From the NCBI GenBank assembly GCA_024704765.1, contig JAKMXF010000328.1, forward strand, positions 1-64,000: a stretch of 64,000 nucleotides of DNA, read 5' to 3'. The position numbers and the translations under genes are program-made. Shown in pieces: positions 47,221-60,300 of this stretch. How positions within the stretch are numbered: the first letter of the stretch is position 1; each line of letters opens with the position of its first letter. The stretch is from Oopsacas minuta (Eukaryota; Porifera; Hexactinellida; Lyssacinosida; Leucopsacidae). Under the pieces are notes generated by a model. It did not search any database, had not been told where the DNA came from, and worked only from the letters and a program-made list of their open reading frames with translations.

Positions 47221-48326
47221 TGCTTTTATTAATATAGAAGAACTAAGTTCATTTTCCATTCTAATTTCGTCATTGGATTTCTTGATTAGTGAATTAAATT
47301 GGTTTTGTTGGTGACATCCTTTTCCTTCAGTGGGCCACCTCTTAATGATTCGAAAATACTTCAAATTAAGCCCATCTATATTTTTGCACATTATTCTTTC
47401 CAGTGCTTCCTAGCTAAAGGAAAACGCAGCTTTATTTTCTCCCGATTAATCCGTGAAAATCCTCTCCAACATGCGGCGGTGCTTAGAGATACTGTCATCA
47501 TTAATGTTAGGAGAGGACAAGTTCTGGATTTCAATATTCAAATTTTGAAGTCCAAAATTTCAGTACTCTAGTACTTCTCTCTAAGTATTTATCCGTCTAG
47601 ATCAGTAGGACTGTTATAACACCATATTACTGATTTTAAACGTTTCTAGTATAGGAACATTCTCTAATCATACCTTCGTGGGGATATTTGTAGGTGTACT
47701 ACTTAAGTAAGTGGTGACAATTGCAGGCGTCCCAGTAAAGTACGGCATAAAATTTCAAATTTTTGCACCCTGAATAGTTGTGCAAAACAGTGGACGTTTT
47801 TGGACATTACTTTGAGGCTTTGAGGTAGGGCAGTCTAGATCAGTTGGGCCGAACTTTGTGATTACTTGAAAATTCAAGGGGGCTAATGCATCCGAAAAAA
47901 CAGGAATAGCTTAGACACACTCGCTCATTTGCTCAATCTAAAGTGGTTCTATTTAATCTCTTCTATCACAGGTTACAGGGCCTCTTCAACTTCAGATTTG
48001 AAAGATATTTTCTACTCTTAGGTGTTTTTATACTGGAAATAGCCAGATATGACACGGTGGACTTGAAGGAATGTGAATACTGAATTAATTTACTGGGAAT
48101 TATTGAAGTTTTTTGTAAAGAATAGATGTTATAGTTATACAATGAGCAATAGAACCCCAAATATTAGCCACTTGACAAGATAACTAATAAAGAAGCCATG
48201 AAAATTGGAAATCAAACGGAACTCCTTTAGTATAATACCTATATATTGGCTCCGTTGGGGATTTTTCTCTATATATTTCAAAAATAGTGGGAGATATTGT
48301 TAAAACAATATCGACTAATTTTACAT
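47221..48326. other. Downstream of SF3B4; no gene recognised
   Basis: Holds the presumed 3' UTR of SF3B4 on the minus strand just below 48327. No AATAAA is obvious in the first 300 bp, so the cleavage signal may be a variant. The short ORFs at 47090-47571 lack motifs. Confidence 0.4.
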
Positions 48327-51300
48327 TTAATAAACCTGTTGATACAATGATGGAGGATCAAATTGTTCAGTGTTAATGCCATAAATATCATCTTTATGTT
48401 CTTGCCCAAAGTTCAGAGTTGGTTGCTTTAGCGGAAATGTATATTGAGCATCCTGATGAGAGAGAGGTCTAAATGGCATTATAGAGGGAGTAGGAGAGGT
48501 CATGTTGGTAGATGTTCGGTATAATGTTTCAGCAATTGAAAAATTACCATGGTTGTGACTAGAAAATATATGTGGTAGATGAGAAGAGATAAACTCATGA
48601 ATTACAGGAGTATCTGAAAAGTTCTGATGAGGTTTATCATCACCAATAACTGGTTGCTTACTAGCTAAAAGACGTTCGGAAGCAGTTCCATGTCTTTCTC
48701 CTTTGCCATCTTTTTTGAATGAATATGAAACACGAATTGCGCGATTCGAGAGAAACTGGCCATTCAATGCTTCCATTGCAGAATCAGAAGCGTCAAAACT
48801 TGCAAAGTTGATGAAAGCAATTCCTTTCGATATTCCTGTATCAGAGTCACGCATTATTTTCGGAGTCTGCAGAATAACGCCAAAAGCGCTAAAGGTATCA
48901 TATAAGTACTTCTCGTCGATTTCAGGATCCAAGTTCCCTAAAATGGAAGTAGAGATACATGAATAATGGAGAATATTTGTATAGGGTGACAAAGGGAGAT
49001 ACAACGAAAAGAATAGCTATACACAATAACGATTAAGAATAATATCAAGATCCATTATGTCAAATAATTGAAATTTTGGATTGCAACAAAATGTTGAGAC
49101 AGAAACTGTCCCGACTTTTGTTGTTCCCGATATTCAATAGAGTAATACAGAATAGCTAATCATGAAATGCTTAACAAGTATTTCTAGAAGTTGGACTAGG
49201 GAATAGGAGTTTAACAGAAGCTTTGTAGGTATTTCCATATAGCAGAAAGGGCTCATTTTTATCCAAAAATTTATTGTATATGTGTAGAAAAGAAACCATA
49301 AATGATAAAATGACAAAATATCAGGAATGAGTCAAAATATTCGCCCAATAAGTATAGAGTAGGTAAAAATGTCATTCTTTGATGCCATGTAGAATGGTAA
49401 TAATTCCATCTTTCATTGAAAGTAATCATGTAAATCATGTAAATCATGTAAATCATGAAAAACGTGAATTATGTATATACGTTGATATGTTAAGACACCA
49501 TGTGATTCAAAACAGTTTCTGTACAAATATATAAGATAGTCATGAAAAGTTGGCACGTTTCTGAGTTACAGCTAAAATCATTGATTGCCAGGGATTGTAG
49601 AAATGCTGCAAACTGTTAACATGAAGAAAATTGCTCAAGGCACAGGCAAATACACTAAACTTATAATGCACCACTATATCAGGAAAATTTCAAATGTATT
49701 TAGTACTATTTCTAACCCAATTTAGAACATTTTGTTCATCCAGTACTCTTGATAGATATTGATTTATGATTTGAATTTATGTAACTGTATTGAGCGGTAA
49801 GAATTTCAATACGTATTTTAGTGGTATTAATGGTATCACAGTTGTGTGATATGAACGAAGAATTGAGATTATATCACTAATCTTGGAAAGAATCACGAAA
49901 AGAATTTCAAATTCTGTGAAATAGTGAAATAGATTTATCTGTATATTCAATGTAATAACTCGTTAATATGGACACATTTAATACGAATTACGATAAATAT
50001 GATCAGAATTTTACACAATTTTAGTACGTACATGGATATTCAATTGTTTTTACTCCGGTTAATACGTACTACGGATAGGGAGCACAAATCTCGAAGGTCC
50101 CTTGGTGTACGTATTAACGAAGTTCTACTGTAGTAGTCATAGATTCCTTTCAAAAATTTCGAATTATTGAAGAGAACACAAAATATACTCGTAAGAGACA
50201 AATCTTGTATAACCAAACCACTTTTACCCGGTTAATATTATATTTGCATACAATTTGGTGAAATGGAGCTTCACAATGAGAAACAAAAGACATAGAGACA
50301 ACCTACTCTATTTAAATTCTGTAAAAATTTGTGAAATAATATAATTCAAACGTGTCTGAAGAATTTTCTGACACAGAACAGGACGAATTCGTATTCCAGG
50401 GTGGAAAGAAATTGATGCCCTACTGACCTAATTTATAATATGAACCCAAAATAATCTTGAAGTTTGATAATTACCATATTTTCATCAGTTATTTATTTCT
50501 TACGTTTTGTTCTTTGATTTTGACATATTGTTCTTGCTTGGGAAGCGTATTTTATTTATATTATTTATCAGATTTGTTTATCCAAATTTCAGCTGATAAT
50601 AATGGTTAGGGAGACCAGTTCATGTGCAAGAAGCAGGGCTGTACGAATGGTATTAGGAGGAATGACCCAAAAATGTGCTTCAGAAAAGTTAGGTGTGAAT
50701 ATTCGTACAATTCGACGATGGCCATCCCGTTATCAGAATGAAGGTTCCCTAGAAAATATGCATGGACGTGACGTAAATCAAAACTTGCAAAAGTTGCAAA
50801 AATCGTCATAGCCAAACCTATTTCCAAGAGACATCAATCAACACGGAAATTAGCTAAACGTTTACGCTCAAAGGGTTGTGCAGTATCTCATACTACTGTG
50901 CGTAAGTATTCAAGGAGTACACTCAAAGTAATTCGTTTCAAACCTCAAAAACAGCCAAAAATTACTGAAAAACAGCGGACCGCTCGCCTAAAGTTTTGTC
51001 GAGATCGAAAAACTTGGAAAATAGAAGACTGGTGTCGTGTATTGTTTTTAGACGAATCACCCTTTGAGATATATCCACATCCTAAAAGTCTAAATGATCG
51101 TGTCTGGGCTTATGACCGATCTCAGCTTTTACCCTCTGAAAGAATAAAATTTCCCTCAAAAATCCTTGTATGGGGTGTAATGTCGTTCAGAGCTGTATCA
51201 GAACTTCATTTCATCCCCAAAGGCCAAACAATCACAGCTGAATATTATGTGAACGAGATATTAAATGGATCATTGATGTCTAGTTTGCTTCGCCAACCAG

Positions 51301-54300
51301 AACAGGGCAGTATTTTAACTAGGAAGTTGTTGCCAGACATGTCACAGTACATTTTCCAACAGGATGGTGCGCTGGGACATACAGCCAAAAGAGCACAAGA
51401 ATGGTGCAATACCAACTTAGTTGAGTTTTGGCATAAGAGTCAATGGCCAGGCAACTCTCCTCATCTCAACCCGATAGAAAATTTATGGTCTATCGTAAAC
51501 CAAGAGATTGAACTGATGGACACTCCAACCAATATTTCAATGCTCGAAAAACACATCAAGCAGGCGTGGTCTCAAATTTCACCAGAAACTTTGGAGAATT
51601 TAGTATCCGGGATGCCAAAAAGGATGAAATTATGCATAAAACAAAAGGGTGGATATATTGGAAAATAACTAGTGTATCGTATTGTTGTATTATCACATTA
51701 TGATAAGAATAATATTAGGGCATCAATTTCTTTCCACCCTGTAGTATAATATTGGATATAAAATATGAGAAGATCTAGAAACGATTATTTGTTAGAATAA
51801 TACAATTCCTATTTCCAGATTATGAATGTAAATATTATTCACAAATATACCCAATTAAAAGTTCAATCAACAAATGATTATGATATTAATATATTAGGAA
51901 ATGAGATTAATATGTGTTACCACGAGAATTGTCATCCTTTTTATACGACTTTTCATGAAACCTACTGCTTAAATAGGGACACCTGCACTATACAGTGAAG
52001 TGCAGTGGTTCCCAAACTTGGGTCCCTGGACCCTTGGTTGTCCACTGAGAATAGAAGGGGTCTACAGGATCAAGTGCAGTCTATTGGAAGGGCCGACAGC
52101 ATGGGCGGTGCGTAATAGAGGCTAGGGACAGCCTACCAAAATTTATATCATTGAGTTCTAATTGAGGGCTTTTCACTAAGTTTATCGAATATATCGTGAT
52201 AATAATTATCCCACAAATTAATCAAAATATTCAAGTTGTATTGAACTGAGCTTTTGGGAACTGAAATATGATTGTATTGTAGATTATTGTTGACCCATGA
52301 ATTGCTGGCTCAATAATAGTATATAGACAAACTTACGTCATTCCCATAAAATATCTCCAAATTATTATACAGGGTGTCTAATAAGTTCTGTCCCATAAAT
52401 CACATCTCATTGCATAGTTACGTATGAACACACAAGCAGTTTTAGATGCATAATTTGTAGTACTTTTTCTGCTCTTTCTAACGATGTAATAGGCTTCTAC
52501 ATAATATAATTGACACTTGTGAAAATAATGGCTGAAAAAATTAGATCCAAAATTATCGCACTTTTCGAGATAGGTAGCTCAAAAAAGGAAATTTTTCACA
52601 AACTAAAAGGGAAAGGTTTCACCTAAGCTAACATATCGTACCATAAAACGATATAAGGATACTGGAAGCTTGAGTGACAAACCTATATCCGGTCTCCAAG
52701 GTCTGTAAGGACTCCAGCCTTGAAAAACAAAGTCCCTGCCGAATTTCTCGGAATCCCCGGAGATCCATCAGGAAAATGGCCCGTGAGTTATCGGTTAATC
52801 ATGAAACGATGCGAAAACTCGTTGTTGAGGATCTAGGGCTTAAGTCTTTTAAAAGAAAGACGGTACACCACCTTAACCCGAGTATTCGGACTAAGAGGCT
52901 GGCTAGATCGAAAACACTTCTTCAGCGGTTCGCTCCTGGGGCCCAAGACCAGATCCTCTTCTCAGAGGAGAAATTTTTCACGATTGAAGAGGCTTGGAAC
53001 AGACAAAATGATCGGATTCTTGCTACCAGTTCCACAGCAATCCCAGAAAACCTGAAATACATGGATAGAGTGCAGAAGCCAATGTCTGTGATGGTTTGGG
53101 GGGGGTGTCCGCAAAGGCACGGACAAATCTGATTTTTGTCCCCCAAGGGGTCAAAATCAACTCTGCGACATACCAAGAATTGATTTTGGAACAGGAAATC
53201 AGTGTAGCTGGGCAAAATCTATTTAGAAATAACACTTGGATCTTTCAACAGGATTCTGCCCCAGCACATGCATCCAAAAAGCACTCAAGACTGGTTAAGG
53301 GCAAGAAAAATCGAGTTTATTAGCAAAGACGAATGGCCCCCATCTAGTCCAGATTTGAATCCGCTCGATTATAGCGTCTGGGCTAATTTGGAGGGAAGGG
53401 CCTGTGCTAAACCTCACAAGAGTTTGGACTCTCTGAAGCTCTCCCTTCAGCGTTAATGGCAGAAAATACAACAAGATGAGCTGCGAAATGCAGTAGGGAA
53501 CTTTAGGACGCGGCTATAGGCTGTAATTTCTCAAAAGGGAGGATATATTGAGTAAACACTTTACTAAACAATTTATTACTAAATATTCTATCAGTTTGCA
53601 AAATATCAACCAAATTGGTTTAATATAGAAATTATGGCAGGCAAAAACATTGAGGACAGAACTTATTAGACACCCTGTACTTGAGCGGTTATACTTCTTA
53701 ACAATTAGCTGACTTCTGCTACCTATCTTGTGATTTCTAAAAGTTTTAATTAATTATAGAACACTTTTCTGTGCTAGCTGTCAATCTACAATGGATCTAA
53801 GAAATTTCTTTTCTTCATCCAGCATGGAGAATATGTTTCAAGGAGAAGGAAATCTAGGTGCAGATAATTATCTTGTGCGAGACGACACTTCACTGGGTCC
53901 TGATCGTGAGGAGGCATTCGACCTGCAATGTGTGGAGGGTTCGATTAATAGTGGAATACCATTCATATCAGTCCTAAGACTTGGAGTTCAAGAATCAGGG
54001 CCATCACAACCGTCTTATCGGGCATATCCAAATCCGTTTTGGTAAACACACTAAATCATTTACAACTGGATTATACAGTGTATGTCCTTTCATTGAATAC
54101 TGTAAGCAGACAGATGTAGTATTCTGCTTCCATGTTGATAGTTTGAAATCAGTCCTAGAGAATATGCTTTTACGCAATCTGGGTACGTGACTGAAAAACA
54201 TAAAGAGAAACCTCATACGTCACTAGGAAACTAATCAACTTTGTAAACTGCTATGAAAATTGGCAATTCTTCTCAAAAATCGAAAGAATTCGAGATCAAC

Positions 54301-57300
54301 AGATTGTAGCCTAGTTAAGATGGTGCCGCTATCATGTCAGGACATTTAAGTGTTGTTCAGCATAAAATATCCCAAGTTGGTCCAACGGCAATTTATGTGC
54401 ATTGCATGGCACATAAGTTAAATCTAGTTCTAGCCTATGCCTGCAAAGTTAATAGAACGGCTAGAACGTTTTTCTATATTCTAGAGGCTCTCTACAACTT
54501 TTTTCTCAACCTGGTACACATTATATGTACCATACTGAACAACTTGAGCTGGGCGTGAAGTGTGATTAGTCGTGTTTAAGTGATATTAGGTGAGCCTGCA
54601 GATGGAAATCTGTGTGTGCTGTAACTAATTCAATGAAGTATCTAATTAGCTCTCTAAATGGGCTTTCACAGCCTCCATACGCAAAATTTATCACAGCATC
54701 TGACCTATTAAGCAAAGTTTAAAGAATGTCAATATTCCAACTCAGTCACTGGAAATTATCAGAAGTGCAGATGCTGTACTAAATTGTGATTCTACGGGGA
54801 TTTACGCAATTCCAATTTATATTCCAGTACTTTCTCGATCAATACGAAACTTGGACACACAGAGATGGAAATGGTTCTAATGAATTTACAAACTAGGGAT
54901 AATTGCTATGAGGAACTGAAGACGGCTGCCTTAAAGGGATTTACCCGAACTTTACAGAACTTTTGAAAGTGGAGCTGACATTGCCTATTGGAAAGCGACA
55001 TGTGAGAGGTCCTTTTCAGCCATTCGAAGGGTGAAAAACTGTTAGAAATTGTGCTTGTTCGATTTAACCAAGAATATTGATCCTCGACAGACAATTGATG
55101 TTTATAATAAAAATCAAAACGTCGAATCACTCTTCATTAATTAATGAAAAATTTTAGAATTAATACTTTCTAAATCTTTCCATATACAATATTAAATACG
55201 TACTCAAATGTTTAAGAATGTTCAATCCCACTTTACTGAGAAATAATTTAGATTCATCATGGCAAGTTGAAATAAGAATCTAGGAATATTATTCAATTAT
55301 TATTATTTAATATCCTCTACATATGGAACCTCAAGCGCGCCTATGGTTCACAGAATGTAGTAAAATTGGCATAGGGTGAAAAGGGTTGGGACCCTTTGGT
55401 GCAGACATGGCCAAATACATTGAAAAGTTTTGAATTAAAATACAAATACTTGTGAACTTTCAAAAACAATACAAATACAAATACTCTTAATTGACAATGT
55501 ATTCAAATACAAATACAGATACTTTGGATGTATTTAAGTACAAATACAAATACAATCCGATCATAGAGTGGCAAATTGCCATTGTGTTGGATTACCAACT
55601 TATTTTAATCTACCTCACATATGAATAACTGAAACTTATTATGGGTGTATAATAAATATTTGATTGTATTTACAAAGTATTTGAATATTATAAATACGTT
55701 TTGAAAGTATATAAATACAAATACAAATACAAAATACTTTCATTTAGAGAATGTTAAAATATGAATACAATACAAATACAAAGGCATATGTATTTGACCC
55801 TATGTCTACCCTGGTGTAGTGCCTATTACTATTATCATTACAGTAGTAATTATTTGAGAATATACTAGGATATCAATATACAAATTTTTAAGCAAACAGG
55901 ATAGATAAATATAAAAATCGAACTCAAGTTACTAATGATGACAGGCGACGTTTATGATTATTGTGTTTAGAGTATGTTATTGATACAGAATCTTAAGTTT
56001 AAATGAGAAATGAGAAATTAGGCAATACAGTAATATATTTGTGGAGGTGCTTGTATCAATAGTGGAAATGATACTATAAATCGAATACGGACGGGAAAAA
56101 TGTGTAATTGTATGAGGGGAAAATCTCGTTTGTGGTGTGGGAATTGGTTAAAAGGAAGTGGTAAATTTTAGCATTCCTTTTCATTACGAATGAAATACTT
56201 AGGGCGTTATGGGTAATTTTGAATATTGCCAGGTCATGAAGCAGAAATTTAGGGCCTTCTGGGCCGGTTCTGTAGCGTTGCCATGGTTTAAGATAAACTC
56301 CTGGGATGCTGGGTTCTTGTAAGAAAGTGACAGAGCTTAGCCCAATAAGCTTTATGGAAAATTACAGATCAAACCAAATAAAAAAGAATTTCCTACTTAT
56401 ATCTAACTATTTCAAAAAAACATAGTATGTCCAAAAATCAAATAAATCAGACCTGAAATTCGCCCAAAGTGCAATTAAAAAAGAAAAATAATATTGTTTT
56501 TCTATTTTAACTTAAAATGCTAGTGGGTCATCACACTAAATTAGTTAGGTCCCCACACTAAACGCCACTGCCTAGAAAGGGCTCACACTGTTCATGGGTG
56601 TGGATGCCCCCTCCAACTGCGATAGATCATTGCTGTTCATCTCTGCCTAATTCCAAGAGAAATTTGGGATAGCAAGGACACTTTCACAAATACTTGACTC
56701 TCTTCATTTAATTTTGGGTTAGTCTTTTGGTGTCCCACTAGTGCAACGTGGAGGGGCTTCGATAATTCACAGACCCGGCCGGAACATTTGAATACCATAG
56801 TTTACGGAAAGGAACGAAGAAAATATTTTTGAATAAATTTCTAAGTATATTAATTGCCACATACCGAGTGTTCAATAAGTTCGCAGAAAATATGTTTCCA
56901 CTACAGTGAACTAACAAGTTACTATAATAAATGTTCAAAATACTCCCCATTAGCATCAATACACCTTTGACAGCGCTGTAAGCACATGCCAAATAGCTTG
57001 GAATAGCTACTTACTGGTATACACTCAACTGCCTCTAAAAACGCAGCGATTAGCACGGATTCTGATTCAAAACGTCCGCCCTTTAGTTGTCTTTTTAGAT
57101 TCGGGAACAGCCAAAAGTCACAAGAGGCAAGATCTGGGCTGTAGGGGGATGTTCAATCATTTCTAAGCCTGATTGTCTAAAAACTCTTTGGTCCTTCTGG
57201 TTGTGTGCGCTGGAGCATTATCATGATGAAATTTCATCCCACTGATCCCAGGCTTTGGTCTCAACGTCTCCACAGTTTGGAACACTTTGGGAAGGCAATA

Positions 57301-60300
57301 CTCGGTATACCAAGCTGCAGTAACTGTATGCTTCGCTGGAAGCATCACAAATTCAAGAAGTCCTCTCGTGGTGAAGAAAATTGCGAACATTCGCTTGCCA
57401 ACCGTCATGAATCGTTTGGGAATTGTGTCCGGTACCTCATCTTCAAATATCCATTTAGAGCTCTGTTGCTTCGTTCGCATGTCATAGAAGTAAACCCATG
57501 TTTCATCACCCGTTGTTACTTCTGAATGCCACCGAGAATCTGCCTTCGAGTACTTTAGTAACATAGAGCGACAAAATTGGATCCGACGATTTTCTGCTCC
57601 AAAGGTAGAAATGTGGGACTAACTTGGAACAAACCCTTCTTAGACCAAGGTGTTGGTGTAGGATTGTTTCTATTGTTCCCGATGATACTGATGCATCCTG
57701 AACTAACTGACGGATAGTAATCTGTCTGTTCTCTCTTACCAGTTCCTCCACCTTGGTGATATTTTCATCGGCGGTCGCTGTAATCAGGCGTTCGGTAAGA
57801 AAATCATCATCCAAGCACATGCAACCCAAACGAAATCGGCTGTACCACTTGTAAATGCTTGTTTTGGATGGAGACTGTTCTCCAAAAACAGAAAACATCT
57901 CACTGATGCACTCCATAGCGTTTATTCCACGTTTGTAGTTGTAAAACATTATGGCTCGAAAATCCCTATTATTCAAATTTTCCATTGAAAAATCAAAATT
58001 TGAAAATGAATTGACTAAATTGAGTGTAACAGAAAAAGTAAACTACTTAGAATGCTGAAATTTTATCTACTATTCATTCGCCAGCTATACTACTTATGGT
58101 CAATTAACATTAACGCTACTAAATGAACTTCATATATATTCCGCGAATTTATTGAACACTCGGTAATGAACATTGAAATCACAAAATAACAGTTATCAGG
58201 GATTTGTATGAAATGTTACTTTGATGGTAATCATTATGTCAAATTTAAAAACATTTGTACAATATTAAAGTAATTCCACCTAACATAGGCGTAAAACTTT
58301 TGAATTTTTATGAAAATCTGGGGGGGCGGAGAGATGCCAAGCGCCTGCCATCCTGGGGTGAGATAGGCCCACCCTTTCCAGACTTTTCTCCGAGGGGGCA
58401 GGTCCCCCCCATGCAACGACGCCTATGCCACCTATAATGTTTACCTCTCCAATTTGGGATAATGTTTTGACTGGAGGGAGGTAGTCAAACAGCTGATAGG
58501 TGGTTAATATAATATTCGTTATCAGAAAAATGAAAGTTATTCATGTGATATTATTAGATATTTTATTGATTTCGCTTAAAAATGAATAAAATGACTAACA
58601 CCAACGTGAAAACGCAAAAAGTCATACTTACAAGGCTAAATGTAATTGTCACATCAGTGATGCGAAAACATTCTCACCTTGTTGAGAGCATAACATTGAA
58701 CATTTCATCCGTCATATGTTTAATCTCTCTCATCTCTGGTGATGATGATGTAACAAAAACTTCAATCCACCATAAGCATCGGAGATTTGTCAGATCTATC
58801 TGAGATCTCTATGCAATCTAGGGACCACGTAATCTATGTTAGGTATTCATCCAAAGTGAATAGTCTATTTACTTCGCTTGTATACACAGAATAGTGACTA
58901 AATGACGCTTCACCTATACTTTAAGAAACAATAAATTTATGTTTATGTCGATATATGCTAGTATGTCCAGGATTGATTGAATAAACTGTAGGACTTCCAG
59001 CACTGATTTGGGCTTACTCGGAAAAGTACGAATCTTGGACGAATATTCACACATATGAAGAAATTTTAACGTTATTGTCACCTTTTTGGAATTTCGAAAT
59101 ATTACATTATTTGCCACTGATCAGCCAATATGATATATTTTGGGCCTAAATCCGAATCATGGATTTTGGGTTAAATTCGGATATTTTTTGTCTAGTTCCT
59201 GCGTGTCGTCAGAACGTGTTGCATCTTGCTGGGTACCTGTGATAGAATTTTCAAACTTCTCTCATCGTTTGGGAGTAGGAATTAGACTCAAAATGTAAAT
59301 CTGATTTTGACCCAAAACACGTAAAGTAGTATTTAGACCAAAAATCTCCGATTTAGATTTTCAAAGTTCCAATTGTTGACGAAAACCTTAATATATTAGA
59401 GAGGGACTGTTGCCATTCAAATATTTCTTCTTATATTCAGTCCGCTGTTGAGTTTTTGAAAGTTATTCTTTTTTGCCTCCTTGTAATTTCTAGGCTATTA
59501 TCCAGCATTCCTAGTTCTAGATCATAATCTGTCATTACACTCTGAAAAACAAACATAAACTTCCAAACGTTAGATGAATGATCTTTATGTACGCATTTAG
59601 ACAGTTACGGTATGAATCAGTACGATTATTTATGTTAAACTCATAGTAAAATAATGATATGCCAAAACAACTCTTGCTTCAGCCCAGAATTTAGGCAAAT
59701 AACTTGAATTTTGCACACATGGGCAATTCGCTTTCAGTTAATCCAATTAATGGGAGGTGAATTAGTCCGACGAATCTCCTCTTTCAAATTTCTTTGAGAG
59801 AGCACATCGAAAACATCTGATTCATTTGGTTTCATCATATTGTACATCTAGAAATATCTATCTGAAAGAAACTTTGTCGAATTTAACTTCTTGACTTCAA
59901 TAATGCATAAGTGATATGCAATAGTGGTTGCATACTCATAAACACTTTCCACATGCAAAGTTGTAAACACTAATGATATGTACAAACACACAAACGAAAA
60001 AATAATTTTATTTTCTTGGCTAATTCAATTATATCGCTTGCCTCAAAATTCACGAATGGAGATAGAGAATTGAAGTATCACTCGATTCCTATTTCAGTTT
60101 TCCCTAACTAATTTTGGTTCAAATCCGAAATCACCTTTGGGTCAAACGTCAGGATTTTGACCAATTGCTAACTCATCATGGAAGTATTACATCATCATGA
60201 CTACAAAAATATCCGAATGTTGAGAATTTCATCATACTAGAAGCGCCAAATTGCCCAGATTACCAACCAAAAGTCAAGTAGCAGCTCTAGTATTGCCATA

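Noticed and set aside
52922-53235. Minus-strand ORFs of 97 and 70 codons
   Set aside because: They are reverse shadows of the element E transposase and show no motif.
58234-58437. ORFs on both strands near 58.3 kb
   Set aside because: They arise from the GC-rich MITE; composition explains their openness.
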